From Ophiura sarsii (taxonomy: Eukaryota > Echinodermata > Ophiuroidea > Amphilepidida > Ophiuridae): 64,000 nt of DNA. The first letter of the stretch is position 1; each line of letters starts with the position of its first letter. Below, one piece after another: positions 1-11,039 of the stretch. Where the stretch lies: assembly GCA_035610835.1 (NCBI GenBank), contig CM069449.1, positions 61,838,292 through 61,902,291 of the forward strand, in the 5' to 3' direction. A model generated the notes under the pieces. The model was not told where the DNA came from, ran no database searches, and saw only the letters and a list, made by a program, of their open reading frames with translations. Made by a program: the position numbers and the translations under genes.

Positions 1-200
1 AGCCTCGAAGTGAAACAATCAACTATAATCGTGTTCAACGTTTACGTCGATATAATTCATACGTTTGCTTATTGGACAGCCACACTGTAGATCACGCAAC
101 AATAATGTTGATTAGTCATATTGTTTAGCCTATAATACCATCATAATAAGTGTATTAGATAAAAGCCCCGGAACGAGAAAATCAACTTTAATTATCTATA
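1..200 (+). repeat. Old, diverged copy of the P-loop repeat (longer form)
   Basis: This block pairs with 2845-3025. Both hold a degraded P-loop segment, then a CAACAATGATTATG-like stretch, a CATCATAATAGGTGTATTAG-like stretch, and a second weak P-loop-like segment near 165 and 2985. The two copies differ by many substitutions and small indels, so this is an old duplication. No coding function is visible. Confidence 0.5.
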
Positions 201-1205
201 TATGGATGGTAAAAGATTATTACAGTTGATTATCTCGTTAACACTATGAGAAAATGATAGCTACCGTAAAATATGGATACTTGACCCACCGTTCTTACAT
301 TTATTCATTGCATGGAAGATACTGTTTCCAGACTAGTTGATAGCATATAACCTGGAATCTCACAGGATTAGTGACGTATTGTAAACTTTGATTTCCAAGT
401 CAAAAATTGATTAGTTAATTGGTAATATAAATTTAGAAGTGCACACAAAAAGCTAATAAAATCTTGTTTTAACATAGTGACGTATACACTATACGTCACT
501 ATATAATAATACCACCGACGGTCCTACTATATTATGTCATGGTATCTGTGGAACAGTAGGCCTAAAAGGGCATATAAGGAACTAGTAAAAATACAAAAAT
601 TACTGACCTCATATTTCTTCTGGGTAAGGCTACCGCACTGATTGTTGTCAATGAGCAGCAGATGCTCAACTCATAATACACAACAGTCAGTATGCTTTTT
701 TTAATTATCGAGGGAAAAAATGATAATTATATCGCATATCCGGCAGTTGTGAATCAATTATTTTAAATTCAAAATGTACAGCGCCCTGATCGCAAATAAA
801 ATTTGCTGTAAATGTTAAAATCTGGCTAACTCGCGAGGACTTCGTGAAGGAGGTCCGAGAAGGATGATAGTGTTTTAGTTCATTTTTCTCTTTCTTATAT
901 AAGAGGCTTCTTTATGAATAACTTTACCAAAATCCTAAGTTTTACTATTACTACTTTATTTTCAACCTCTCTGAACCACACGTCGTGCCGGCCAGCCGCG
1001 TGGCTATTCACATATGCATATTCATATATGTAAATAAAACAGGAATTATGATTTTATTTTGCGCTCGAAAAGTTCACGCTTTGAAACCAGTCCCCAAGTG
1101 GAAGCCTGCTCTGCATTATGGGTAATTTAAGCCCCGAAGGCTCAGGCCGACTCTTACGGGAATGGTGGAACTTGCCTAGATAGTTTGCGTGTGTTTAACG
1201 TTATA

Positions 1206-1305
1206 ATAATTGTCTTGTCTGGATGTCCGGAATAAGGCAAATCCACTCTAATATTGCGTTTGACATTTACTGTTTCATGAAGTAATAATACAATGCCTGT
1301 AATTT
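1206..1305 (+). repeat. Solo unit of the ~101-bp P-loop repeat
   Basis: The unit resembles the tandem units at 2113-4775, from the CTTGT(T)TGGATGTCCGG start to the AATAATACAATGC end. In the P-loop frame it has a stop where the array reads G-L-G, so it cannot be coding here. Confidence 0.7.
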
Positions 1306-1378
1306 CTTTACAGGCAGGCACATTTTTTTAACCAGAAAGTTAAATAAATGATCTGTTCAGCTCTGGTGTTATGTCTTT

Positions 1379-2109
1379 TTGATTATTCAATCTCATCCTG
1401 GTATGGAGGAACTTCAAAGTATCACAAACAACGATTACAATGTGCTCATAACAAGGTTATTAGATAGATTCATCCTCAAAAAAGATTATATGTATCATAT
1501 AAATCTTGCTGATTTCCAATCACTTGGTTTGTTGAATATCAATACCAGAGCTGAACAGCTCCGTTTGAACCATGTTCATAACATCTTTGTGACACATGTC
1601 CAAACTACATGAAAGACAATTTTATGAAACTTTCAAGTTTACATCGTTATAACACAAGGGGAGGTGATTTTAATTTCCAAGTGCCTAAGATCAAGACCCC
1701 AACTTCTTGTTCTTTTTATCATAATGCAATCACAGATTGGAATAGGCTGCCTGACAATGTTAAATCTATTTCACTGAAATCCATTTTTTAAAAAGATGCA
1801 AAAACTCACCTTTTGAATCACATGAATGTCTAGTTTTTACATTTCCCGTTTTAAAGTAAGTGTGGTGTTTTTATAGTATATGTAGGGTCATACCTTTTCT
1901 TAATTTTAATATAAGGACCCCTTTGGAAATAAGTTTCTTTTAGCTTAAAGGGTTATCCGTGGTATGTTATCATTTTAAATGTTTTGCTGTATAAATGTAT
2001 GTATATTTGTAGTTCTAATCGAGTTTATATTTGTTTTCCGTGCAATCCTATTTTTGTATAATGTGATAATATGCTGAATAAAATCAAATCAAATCAAATC
2101 AAATCAAAT
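1379..2109 (+). mobile_element. 5'-truncated non-LTR retrotransposon, C-terminal end with (AAATC)n tail
   Basis: Two overlapping frames (1379-1612 and 1609-1791) together give the C-terminal tail of a LINE reverse-transcriptase protein. The first contains the EQLRLNHVHNIF segment. The second contains a YNTRGGDFNFQVP segment followed by ITDWNRLPDNVKSI, the 'W-N-x-L-P' signature that ends many Jockey/CR1-type ORF2 proteins. A frame change and a premature stop (F then TAA at 1789) show that it is dead. The 3' UTR ends in five to six AAATC repeats at 2081-2109, a typical LINE tail. No catalytic YADD region remains. Part of the same signature (QLRLNHV.NIF) recurs in the LINE at 23217-24252. Confidence 0.8.
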
Positions 2110-2112
2110 GAT

Positions 2113-2412
2113 TAACATAATAATGTTTCTTGTTTGGAAGCCCGGGATTGGGCAAATCAACTCTAATTGCTTTGAACATGTACTGTTTTCATCATAAATT
2201 GATATTACAATGCTTAGCATAATAATGATCTTGGAAGCCCGGGATTGGGGAAATCAACTCTACTTGCGTTTAATATTTACTATTTTCATCATAAACTGTT
2301 AATACCATGATTAACATAATTATCTTGTTTGGAAGTCCGGGATTGGGCAAATCAACTCTAATTGCGTTTAACAGTTACTGTTTTCATCATAAACTGATAA
2401 TACAATGCATAA
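2113..2412 (+). repeat. Three tandem units of the P-loop repeat
   Basis: The units begin near 2113, 2217 and 2314. All three keep GGAAG(C/T)CCGGGATTGGG(C/G)AAATCAACTCTA, which reads G-S-P-G-L-G-K-S-T-L, a perfect Walker A motif (GxxGxGK[ST]). The first and third continue through IA and a CFHHKL-like stretch to the unit end. The array starts directly after the LINE tail. Confidence 0.75.
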
Positions 2413-2844
2413 CATGTGGATGAGGCAATTGCAATTTGTCGGGAAAGTGTAATCCTAATAAAACCTAAAGATAAAAAATAAATTCCTGCAGGGTCGTGTG
2501 TTTATGTCTAGTTATAGCTACATATTATAATTGTAAATATAAATATTTGTTGTAATTATACTCAACTGTAAAATGTCATTATAAAAAAAAATTGGTGGGC
2601 CAAAGTTATCCCTCAACGGCAAATCCCACAATTGACAGCATAAATAATTCTGTTTTCACAATAATGTATGCAAACAACATGGTTTATCATCGACATATTT
2701 ACATGGTATTTTCACAAAACGCCAAAAGAGGACCAGAAATAAGTTTCAAGTATTTTTTAAACAGACTTAAATAGTGTGCTTTATATGGATAAGCCTGTCA
2801 ATCAACTTCATTGTATTCACCATTACATTATAATGATATGGTTG

Positions 2845-3025
2845 TCAGGAAGCCCGGGAATTGGTAAATCAACTATAATATCTATCTTCCAAGGGTCGGA
2901 TCATTAGAGAGCGATATTATCGGACAAGCAACAATGATTATGTTTATCCGATACATCATCATTATAGGTGTATTAGCTGAGAAAGCCACGATACGCGAAA
3001 AAGATTTATAATTATTTGTACCATT
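2845..3025 (+). repeat. Diverged P-loop repeat, longer form, paired with 1-200
   Basis: The start reads ATATGGTTGTCAGGAAGCCC, giving W-L-S-G-S-P-G-I-G-K-S-T-I in one frame, the best Walker A match in the window. The frame stops after about 24 codons. The rest aligns with 60-200 and not with the short tandem unit. Confidence 0.6.
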
Positions 3026-3339
3026 AGGAGACGAAGAAAACACTGCTCTTTAGATTTACGGACCTCTCTTGTCGGGGGTGTTTGTTTGTTTGTTGTTCGG
3101 GGGTATTTTAATTAGGTTATTCTAGTTTCTTTCCGGGTTTTTCTTCTTCAAAATGTCGCTAAGAAATTGGTAAATTTTCAATAAATCCATGTTGTTGTTA
3201 CTTTTAAATTAAACATATGTCAAAAGAAAAAGTCAAATTCGAAATAGATATGGGTCGGTAAATCCCGTAGAAGAGTGGGGTTTTTTTCATTGGCCCCATC
3301 AATACTTAATTCAATGATGAAAAATAATAAACTTATGAT

Positions 3340-3465
3340 ACAATGCTTAACATAACAATGTTCTTGTTTGGATGTCCATGATTGGGCAAATCAACTCTAG
3401 TAATTCCGTTCAACATTTACTGTTTTCATCATAAACTGATAAAACGATGCTGGGGGGGGGGGGAA
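3340..3465 (+). repeat. P-loop repeat unit interrupted by a poly-G / CGCACGGTCACAA insertion
   Basis: A unit with a stop inside the P-loop (CCATGA) runs to about 3450. It then breaks into 12 G residues and a tract of repeated 'cgcacggtcacaaaatt' phrases up to about 3580. Similar phrases recur near 17975-18015 and 21070-21120. Confidence 0.65.
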
Positions 3466-3589
3466 GGGTCCAAAAATTCGCACGGTCACAAAATTACGCA
3501 AGGTCACAAATTTCGCACGTCACAAAATTCCGCACGGTCACAACATTTCGCAGTACAAAAAAACACAACAGTCAACAAAACAGTCAAGA

Positions 3590-4250
3590 ACATAATAATG
3601 TTCTTGTTTGGATATCCGGGATTAGGCAAATTCGCTCTAATTGCATTTATCATTTACTATTTTCAACATAAACTGATATTACAATGCTCAACATAATAAT
3701 GTTCTTGTTTGGATGTCCAGGATTGGCAAATCAACTCTAGTAGTTACGTTCAACATTTACTGTTTTCATCATAAACTGATAATACGATGCTTAACATAAT
3801 ATTGTTCTTGTTTGGATGTCCGGGGTTAGGCAAATTCACTCTAATTGCGTTTATCATTTACTGTTTTAATCATAAACTGGTAATATAACGCTTAACATAA
3901 TAATGCTCTTGTTTGGAAGGCCAGGATTGGGCAAATTCACTCTAATTGCGTTTATCATTTACTGTTTTAATCATAAACTGATAATACAATGCTTAACATA
4001 ATAATGTTCATGTTTGGATGTCCGGGATTAGGCAAATTCACTCTAAGTGCGTTTATCATTTACAGTTTTCAACATTAACTGATAATAAAATGCTCAACAT
4101 AATAATGTTTTGTTTGGAAGGCCAGGATTAGGCAAATTCACTCTAATTGCGTTCAACATTTACTGTTTTTATCATAAACTGATAATACAATGCTTACATA
4201 AACTGGTAATACAATGCTTAACATTAAACTGGTAATACAATGCTTAACAT
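3590..4250 (+). repeat. Main tandem array of the ~101-bp P-loop repeat
   Basis: P-loop starts fall near 3602, 3702, 3806, 3909, 4009 and 4109, a spacing of 100-104 bp. Several units carry an ATG..TAA reading frame of about 32 codons with G-C-P-G-L-G-K-F-T-L or a close variant. Here the Walker A serine is usually phenylalanine (TCA to TTC), unlike the units at 2113-2412. The copies thus form sub-families and do not look constrained. One unit has a 1-bp deletion inside the motif. The last part (4192-4250) holds two short partial copies of the unit end. Confidence 0.8.
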
Positions 4251-4304
4251 AATAATGTCCCAGGGCTATTATAAATTATACCATTATATATATTATATTA
4301 TACC

Positions 4305-4395
4305 ATTATAATGTTCTTGTTTGGATGTTCGGGATTAGGCAAATCCACTCTAATTGCTGTCATCATTAACTTGTAATACAATGCTTAACATAATA
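4305..4395 (+). repeat. P-loop repeat unit
   Basis: The unit reads G-C-S-G-L-G-K-S-T-L-I-A. It lies between two copies of the junction phrase ACATAATAATGTCCCAGGGCT (4238-4266 and 4387-4408), which suggests that an inserted element was duplicated or partly deleted together with the array. Confidence 0.65.
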
Positions 4396-4399
4396 ATGT

Positions 4400-4590
4400 C
4401 CCAGGGCTTCAGGGGATGGCACTTTACAGGCCTTTTTGGCCTTCCAGCCTTCTCCTCCATAACCGTTTCGTTTTTATGTTATTGTAAATTATCTGATTGT
4501 TTCTTACTGATTTTTGATGTAATTTGATGTTATTTATGATTTTAATGTTATGGTAATAAATGATGAATGAATGAATGAAATGAAATGAAT
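4400..4590 (+). mobile_element. 3' end of a retroelement inserted in the array
   Basis: The sequence is unlike the repeat units. It begins near CCCAGGGCTTCAGGGGATGG and ends AATAAATGATGAATGAATG.., a tetranucleotide (ATGA/GAAT)n tail typical of LINE 3' ends. No reading frame survives. Confidence 0.45.
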
Positions 4591-4775
4591 GTTCTTGTTT
4601 TGAAGACCAGGATTGGGCAAATTCACTCTTGCGTTTAACATTTACTGTTTTCATCATAAACTGATAATACAACGCATACCATAGTAATGTTCTTGTATGG
4701 ATGTCCGAGATTAGGCAAATCTAATTGAGTTTAACATTTACTGTTTTCATCATGAACTGGTAACACAATCCTTTA
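4588..4775 (+). repeat. Last two recognisable P-loop repeat units
   Basis: The units start near 4593 and 4692. Both are shortened within the motif (ACTCTAATTGCG has become ACTCTTGCG, or is lost). A further very weak trace is seen at about 4788-4835. Confidence 0.65.
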
Positions 4776-4869
4776 ACATATGTTAAAGAAGCCTCAAAAT
4801 ATGGTAATCGACTTTAACATTAGTGATTCACGAGATGCGGGTGGATCTTACAAACATTTATCTTCCACA

Positions 4870-6560
4870 ATATGCCATGTTTGATAAAGCCGCCGCTGAA
4901 CATAGCGCAGATCATTATACGATTAGGACTTCCTTCGACTCAGTAAGTCAAGTATCATTGTGTTTATTAAAACGTTATTCGTGAGAGAGCTTGGGCTTAG
5001 TCATTGATTGAACCAATTTTTAGTGATAATCAAGTGAGTTTCAAATAAACTGTTGCCTTCATCTTTTGCCTTCTCCTATGTCAAGTATCAACGGATCGGA
5101 AAGAAAATCTTATTCAGAGATGAGAACCTAAACGGTAATTTTTGTGATTGATTTTATTCTTGAGTCCGTTTCTTAGGATAAGAAGGTGACTAGGATGAAT
5201 ATTTTCGGAAAAAAATTGAGGAAGACACCCAAACGCTCATCGCTATCATTGAACTTGATTTAAGGCTCGCGGTACCAGGAAGATCCGGTCTGTTGTTTTA
5301 GATACTTTATTTTTCAATTTCAGTCATTATGATTGTTGCAAAAGGGTACAAAACGGTAACTATTCTGACGGTTTTTATTCAAACGGCTTTTTCCTTTACG
5401 ATTCAGATATCAAGTATTTGCCGACAAGAAGAGCTACACGTCTGAAGCGGGAAAATAAGTTGCTTACGACAATTTCAAATTTCGACTCCCTATAGTCTAT
5501 TTCATTTCCACGAGACAGTGACGGTACTGTGTCATTTCCTACGCTAGACGTATACACGCTCGAGTAGAAGGACGGAAGATTCATACGTGTACGTATATGT
5601 TCCGCCTGTAAAGTTACGTCACTGTCCGGAGGAGGAGAAATACAGTAAACATGGTGGTACTAAATATTATGTTATTTTTACGCAGTACGTTACACCATTC
5701 ACACAAATCTGCGATTACAGATTACATTGATAACAATGTTCGCCTGAGGATCGCTACGCCGTGAAACCAAAGGTAGCGATAGACATCTTGTGCTTTAATG
5801 ACATTAGCATCGTGCACTCAAGCTGAACTGATTTAACTTCTATGTTATGATTAACAATCCCCAGATAGATCTTGAAAGTTGGGAAAGGTTTCTGAAAAAT
5901 CTGTTTGCATAGTGTAAAACCAATAGCCGCGTGGAAAGCGTTGAGACACAAAACTACTCCTGTTGCTTGTGATACCACTGCAACATCTTCAGCGGAGTGA
6001 TATATATACCCTCCGGTTATGCGATCATTTCTGGGCGGTTAATAACGACAGAGTATTATATTAGATGACAGGTAGATCGTATCCAGTTTGCCTAATTCGA
6101 TGGCTTCGCGGATCATAATATTGATGGCCGGAGGGCTTTAAATCACTTAGCTGAAGATGCCTAGCTGAATTTTTTATCTCTGGTGCTCCCATTATTTTTA
6201 AGTTGATAATCAACCCAATGGATATTAATACAGGTCTACATGATTCTATTCCCTATTTTTGACACATTAACACATAGTAACCATGGTAACTTCTATTCAA
6301 CTAAATATTTGCGCAATCTATTTGTTAATAAATGAATCTCGCATATGTTCACTTAATGCGAAATTTTGTCTGGAATAGCGTTATTTAGGCCATGCACAAT
6401 ATGAGAGAAATGCATATTGCGAAAACAATATGCACAGAACGGTTCAAGGTCGTTTTGTGACATAGGCTATTACAATGCATAAACCCGATTACATTGCATA
6501 AGTAAAGCAAAATGTAATACTGCATAATACCCCATGCGCAATGCGTACATATCACCCTTA
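4870..6560. other. No recognisable gene
   Basis: Non-coding, no long frame, no repeat structure I can define. A short stretch near 5860-5900 (minus strand) resembles 49160-49195 (TTTTCAGAAACCTT..ACTTTCAAG), so part may be an old dispersed repeat. Confidence 0.4.
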
Positions 6561-6574
6561 TACTCTTACCAGAA

Positions 6575-6935
6575 CCTAAATCATCATGGTCTTCGGTGAT
6601 CGTGCTTTCTCAGTTACTGCTCCTTGCACATGGAACATCCTCCCGGATTATATCCGCAGTTGCCCTTCAATAGTACTTTAGGTCACAACTCAAGACACAC
6701 TTTTTTAAATTGTTTATGAACGGGATTGAGTTGTATATTTAGCTATTTATGCCACATTTTTGTGTATTCGTCATATGTCTATTTAAATGTATCTCTCTGC
6801 ATTTATGTTGTTTATTATTTTGTTCTCTTGATCCTGACATACCATGGTTTTGTTGCTTTTCATGTGCCATAAACGTCTTGTTGATTTGTGCGCTTTATTG
6901 TTATTATTACAATTATTATACGTAGTCCCATGGTA
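6575..6935 (+). mobile_element. LINE 3' fragment (CR1/L2-like C-terminus)
   Basis: Positions 6586-6720 translate to MVFGDRAFSVTAPCTWNILP followed by DYIRSCPS, then a stop, then TQDTLF. This is the 'GDRAFSVAAPxLWNxLPxxIR' C-terminal signature of LINE ORF2 proteins. Stops and substitutions show that it is dead. The UTR ends in TTATTGTTATTATT-type repeats near 6895-6920. It carries the same kind of C-terminus as the larger LINE at 58955-59926. Confidence 0.75.
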
Positions 6936-6937
6936 CA

Positions 6938-6957
6938 TATATATATATATATATATA
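6938..6957. repeat. (AT)n microsatellite
   Basis: An uninterrupted AT dinucleotide run. Confidence 0.9.
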
Positions 6958-7132
6958 TCCTTTTCTTCTATGTTATTAAGATTTCGTTTCCTCTAAGACA
7001 CAATTTACCTTCCTATTGTAGATACATCATTGTGCATTCTGGTTAGGCGTCTTTTGTGCGACAGTCTTTTGTGCGACAGTATTCGTCAGTATATTAAAGT
7101 TACGCATGCGAAAAACTGCGATCACTAAAATA

Positions 7133-7726
7133 CAGGGTGTGTCAAAAAAGTGTTTCGTGTGAAACATGATTTTGTTTGACATGAAAAATATAAAAATTGC
7201 TCACAAAATACTAATAATCATGTTGAGCAATCTTTAATGTGCCATAAAAATAAAATATATCTATTTTTGGAGCTTCCGTTATCAAATTATGGCAAATCTA
7301 CTTGGGCATGTTCAAATTCAGATTTGGCGACTTTTTATGTGAAGAAAGCTCTTTTATTACAATCGTCATTCAGTGTGTCATTGAACATAATCAATCAAAT
7401 CAATAATACTCTACCTACTATAAAATGTTGATAGTTAGATGAATTTGACAGAAAACATATTTTTATCCATCTTTATATTCATGACATACCATAAATTATT
7501 TTAATTTTGGACAGTATTTTAAACAATACATTAACATAGCCTATAATCATCATCGGAATCTCAAATGTAGTGTTTTTTTCAGTTGAAAGTCATTTAAAAG
7601 TGTAATTGATAGAAGACTAATAGGATTATTATTTTAACAACAGGTTGGTTTTTTTAAAAACCAAAAGACATGGATATATTTTTAATGAATTTTTAAACAC
7701 ATGGGATACTTTTTTGACACACCCTG
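7133..7726. mobile_element. MITE with 19-bp perfect terminal inverted repeats and TA target
   Basis: The left end CAGGGTGTGTCAAAAAAGT is exactly the reverse complement of the right end at 7708-7726. The element is flanked by TA on both sides (7131-7132, 7727-7728), as expected for the Tc1/mariner superfamily. At 594 bp, with no transposase-like frame, it is non-autonomous. A 64-codon frame at 7237-7431 is not recognisable. Confidence 0.9.
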
Positions 7727-7739
7727 TACGTTCAATCGC

Positions 7740-8560
7740 ACCAAAGAAAAGTCAATGAAACACTACCTACCAACAATTCAACCCTGTTATTGACAAATGT
7801 ACTGATGATAGACTAGTCCCCCATTTCACTAAATTTATATTAGTCAAAACCCCAAATGCATAAAAAAATTGGGTTATAAAACTATTCCAAAAATCGTTGA
7901 TTTGTTTTCTCTAACCAACCAATTGTTGCAATTCGTTTTAGAGATTGTTATTATTTCTAGAAGTCGAATGAGAGATATACTATCCCATCGTTGACTTTTT
8001 GAAATGAGTGGATATTTCACTATTATGCTATCATCGTCACTCTTTCGTTTTTTTCCTTTTTCTCGTTTGGAGTGATTTTCATTCCTTTTGGAGATGCATT
8101 TACCCTTTGACGTAGATATGACTCTTCTTTAATACAATATCACTTATTTGGAGTTGTTATCACTTATTGAGGGGAGCGGTGTGGTAGCTATATATATTTT
8201 TTTAATTCAGATTTGATTCATAAAAACTTTGTGGAGTGGATTCATAGTATCGCTCGATTTCCTTAAAAGGTCACACTAGTTCCTCGTCAAAAATATCCGC
8301 ATCAGATCAAAAACTTTACTGAAAACATTTTTATAATGATTGTACCCGAAATACTGTTGCTGATTTACTGCACAAGTACAACTGAGTAAAGCTAAACCCA
8401 TTAGACTAATCGGATTTCTGTTCATTTCCCAACAACTATACTTGTTTTCGGAGCGGATGAATTTGAAAAGGATTCGTGCTGATTAACAGTCCTTACCCAA
8501 ACCTTTTACCGAGCTACCATGCGCCTCCAAACCGTTTATGGAGCTATCAAGGCTAAATTG
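7740..8560. other. No recognisable gene
   Basis: AT-rich DNA with no long frame and no clear repeat. Confidence 0.4.
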
Positions 8561-8568
8561 GTTTGTAT

Positions 8569-9228
8569 CAGGGTGAGTCAAAAATAAAAGTGTACTCAAA
8601 GTAACATAATTATTTTTAAAAAAATTATCAGAAAATGAAGGCAACCAATGTATGCAGCAATAAGTGCATATATTCACTATCATCAGCAAAAAGAATCATG
8701 GCATTTCATGGTACCGTTTACCAGGTATAACTATTTTGGTAAAGTTGGTGCATTTGAAATCGAACACAATATTGAATATTTTACTCATTAATGATTGATA
8801 TTAATTAATGAACAAGTGCATTCATGTATGGTACAAAATAGCTAACTAATAAAGACAAATCAAACATTCTCAGTTATTTTTTCAAACATTAAATGCGAGA
8901 TAATGACAAAACAATGTCATTATTACATGAATTTAGCAACAACAACAACAAATTTGGCTTTTGCGATAGTCGGACTCAGCTCGGACTAGAGTGTGGACCA
9001 TTAGATCATATAAGAGAAAATGTCGCAAATTTTGTTCGGTTTGTAAAATGTTCACTTTTACGAATATGTTCATAAAATATGTTAACCACAACCAATGTCA
9101 ACCAACTAAAATTCTTGAGAAAGCTAATAAGATAACCCGTCTGTCTCAATAACAAATCTGTGAAATTTTTGCACAGATCTTAAGATATGAAAACCCAAAA
9201 ATTAGTACACTTTTTTTTACTCACCCTG
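8569..9228. mobile_element. MITE with ~25-bp terminal inverted repeats (mariner-like)
   Basis: The left end CAGGGTGAGTCAAAAATAAA.. with GTGTACT pairs with the right end AGTACAC..ACTCACCCTG, apart from small indels in the A-run. Both flanks start TAT. It resembles the 7133 element in the first eight terminal bases but differs inside, so it is a sister family. A diverged CAGAGTGAGTCAGAAAGAAC at about 10600 looks like one end of another. Confidence 0.8.
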
Positions 9229-9239
9229 TATAACATGCA

Positions 9240-10050
9240 TGTTTAGACAAACCACTTACCTTATTATAACCGGCTTCCACAGGTTGTTCGATTAACCACG
9301 TTTCAAAAAACACAAAGTAACCGATTTCCTCTATGCAAACACGTACAGATATGGTAGTTAATATAAACAGAGTCTATCCTTTCCGTTACTCGCGCGCGAC
9401 CTCTTAGCCGTCAATGATCTCAACAGTTCGCTCGTTCACTCGCTTGTAAATGTGTAATAACCGTGCGTATATAATGTCCGCGCTTTATATGGTATAATAT
9501 ACGTCACATATTGGGTACTAATACTGTTACACTGTTATACTGTTATTAAAGGTGACCGTGTTTAGTAGGCAGCCTACAATCAGCGTGATTGTTCTTCTAC
9601 GAATTCAATGATATGATGCGTGTACATGTAAACCTCTACGGTATCAACAGATGCGCATGTTATGATGAATGTCGTGGGTTTTTTATAGACAGCCCAGTTT
9701 TTGAATCACTTATTGTTAGACCATGGTTAGACCAATCAATCGTGCCCTTTATAATAATTGTATGTAGGATTGTATAAACGTGACTGATGCGATGCTGAGC
9801 TCTAACCAAACCCCTCATTTTTAGTTCAGTAAGTTACTCTCTTCTTAGAAAACAGGACGTTCCGTGGAGTATCAGTTGTTCACCATAGAAACACGGATAC
9901 TAATGATTTCTACCAGTGATGTAACAAACGGGGTTTGGTAGGCGGAGGACAAGATCGATTGTCACACCTCCTTATGAATATACCCTCTCTACAGCTTCAA
10001 TTTGAGAATACCTGATTTTTGCTCATCATCATCTCAAATTTGAGGTTACG
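9240..10050. other. No recognisable gene
   Basis: Unassigned sequence, no convincing frame. Confidence 0.35.
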
Positions 10051-10055
10051 CCACA

Positions 10056-10436
10056 TAGAGCGTGTTTCTGCTCATTATTTCCCGGGAGCGGTGCTCCCTG
10101 CTCCCGCACTTTGTGCAACCCTGGTCACCCCGATCCTAGTCGATGGGCCACGACATGTGACCTTTTGCAATCCCAAACAATACCACCGCACCGGAAAAAG
10201 ATTGCTTAACAATAATGTGTATAACCCAGCGTGATACGGTTCACGGCGCAAACCGCTAAGAATCACCTTTCTGTTTCTGCTGGGTTTATTGCCGATTATT
10301 GCTGGTTCCAAACCTGCTTTGTTTAAGGTTTTTGGCATTACCAAAAATACCGATTATTGCCCGGTTCTGCCTGTTTCTACTGGGCAAACTTTCCGTTTAT
10401 TACCGGTAACTTGCCCAGCAGAAACACGCTCATATT
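10056..10436. mobile_element. MITE, GAGCGTGTTTCT family (copy 1)
   Basis: The ends are GAGCGTGTTTCTGCTC (left) and GCAGAAACACGCTC (right). The interior from about 10128 aligns with the reverse complement of the copy at 16244-16671 through shared phrases such as TCGATGGGCCACGACAT, TGTATAACCCAGC and ACCGCTAAGA, plus internal GTTTCTACTGGGC motifs. The left 70 bp differ from the other copy and contain the 48-bp block repeated in inverted form at 10983-11030. Confidence 0.8.
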
Positions 10437-10439
10437 CAT

Positions 10440-10980
10440 CCATGAAATAGCAAATAGTTAGGAAATCATTTTACAAACTGTATAAAATTGGCTTGTAAAA
10501 GCAGGACGTGTGATATTTATTTCATGCCAAACATGATACTGCTCAATCGTTTCTTGTTCAATGTATATTTTTTAAAGCTCGCATTCCCAAGCATCTACAG
10601 AGTGAGTCAGAAAGAACGGGCACTTTTCTCAAAGAGCATCACAAATCTGTTTTAAGGCATGCACATTCAAAACCAATGGTAGCACTAAAAAGACCTATGA
10701 TTCGGGTTTTATTTTAAAAGAGAATTTTTTTAATCGACCATTTCGTTATCATATTACACTAATTTTGGTAAAGTCCCAGATTATGAAGCCAACGACGGAA
10801 TGGTCGATATGTTCAAGCCATTCCTTAATAAGGTTTTTTCTTCGCATTACCATAACCCTTACACTCCTTAAACCCTATGAAATCGCACTTGAAAACTATG
10901 CTGGCAGCACTTGTCGCCTCAGTCTATCTCGCCGGGCGCTCACGGCGGGTGATAAAGTCGTACACGAATACTGCTATCCA
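10440..10980. other. No recognisable gene
   Basis: Holds one possible MITE end near 10600 (AGAGTGAGTCAGAAAGAAC). Nothing else is supported. Confidence 0.35.
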
Positions 10981-10982
10981 GT

Positions 10983-11030
10983 CCAGGGTTGCACAAAGTG
11001 CGGGAGCAGGGTGCACCGCTCCCGGGAAAT
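10983..11030 (-). repeat. 48-bp inverted copy of 10077-10124
   Basis: The block matches the reverse complement of 10077-10124 at 47 of 48 positions. It includes CCCGGGAGCGGTG and GCGGGAGCAGGG. Weaker similarity extends to about 11041. Confidence 0.85.
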
Positions 11031-11039
11031 ATCAGAGCA

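Noticed and set aside
3382..3696. Two overlapping frames of 104 and 74 codons in the P-loop array
   Set aside because: They only run through repeat units and the poly-G insertion by chance; unit length is not a multiple of three and stops occur in every unit.
1206..4775. CRISPR-like array
   Set aside because: Units of ~101 bp are contiguous copies with no unique spacers, and the genome is eukaryotic.
5754..5978. 74-codon minus-strand frame as a coding exon
   Set aside because: Part of it recurs at 49160-49195 as a dispersed repeat and no family was recognised.
10019..10344. Frames of 71 and 89 codons
   Set aside because: They lie inside a MITE with terminal inverted repeats and share sequence with its other copy.
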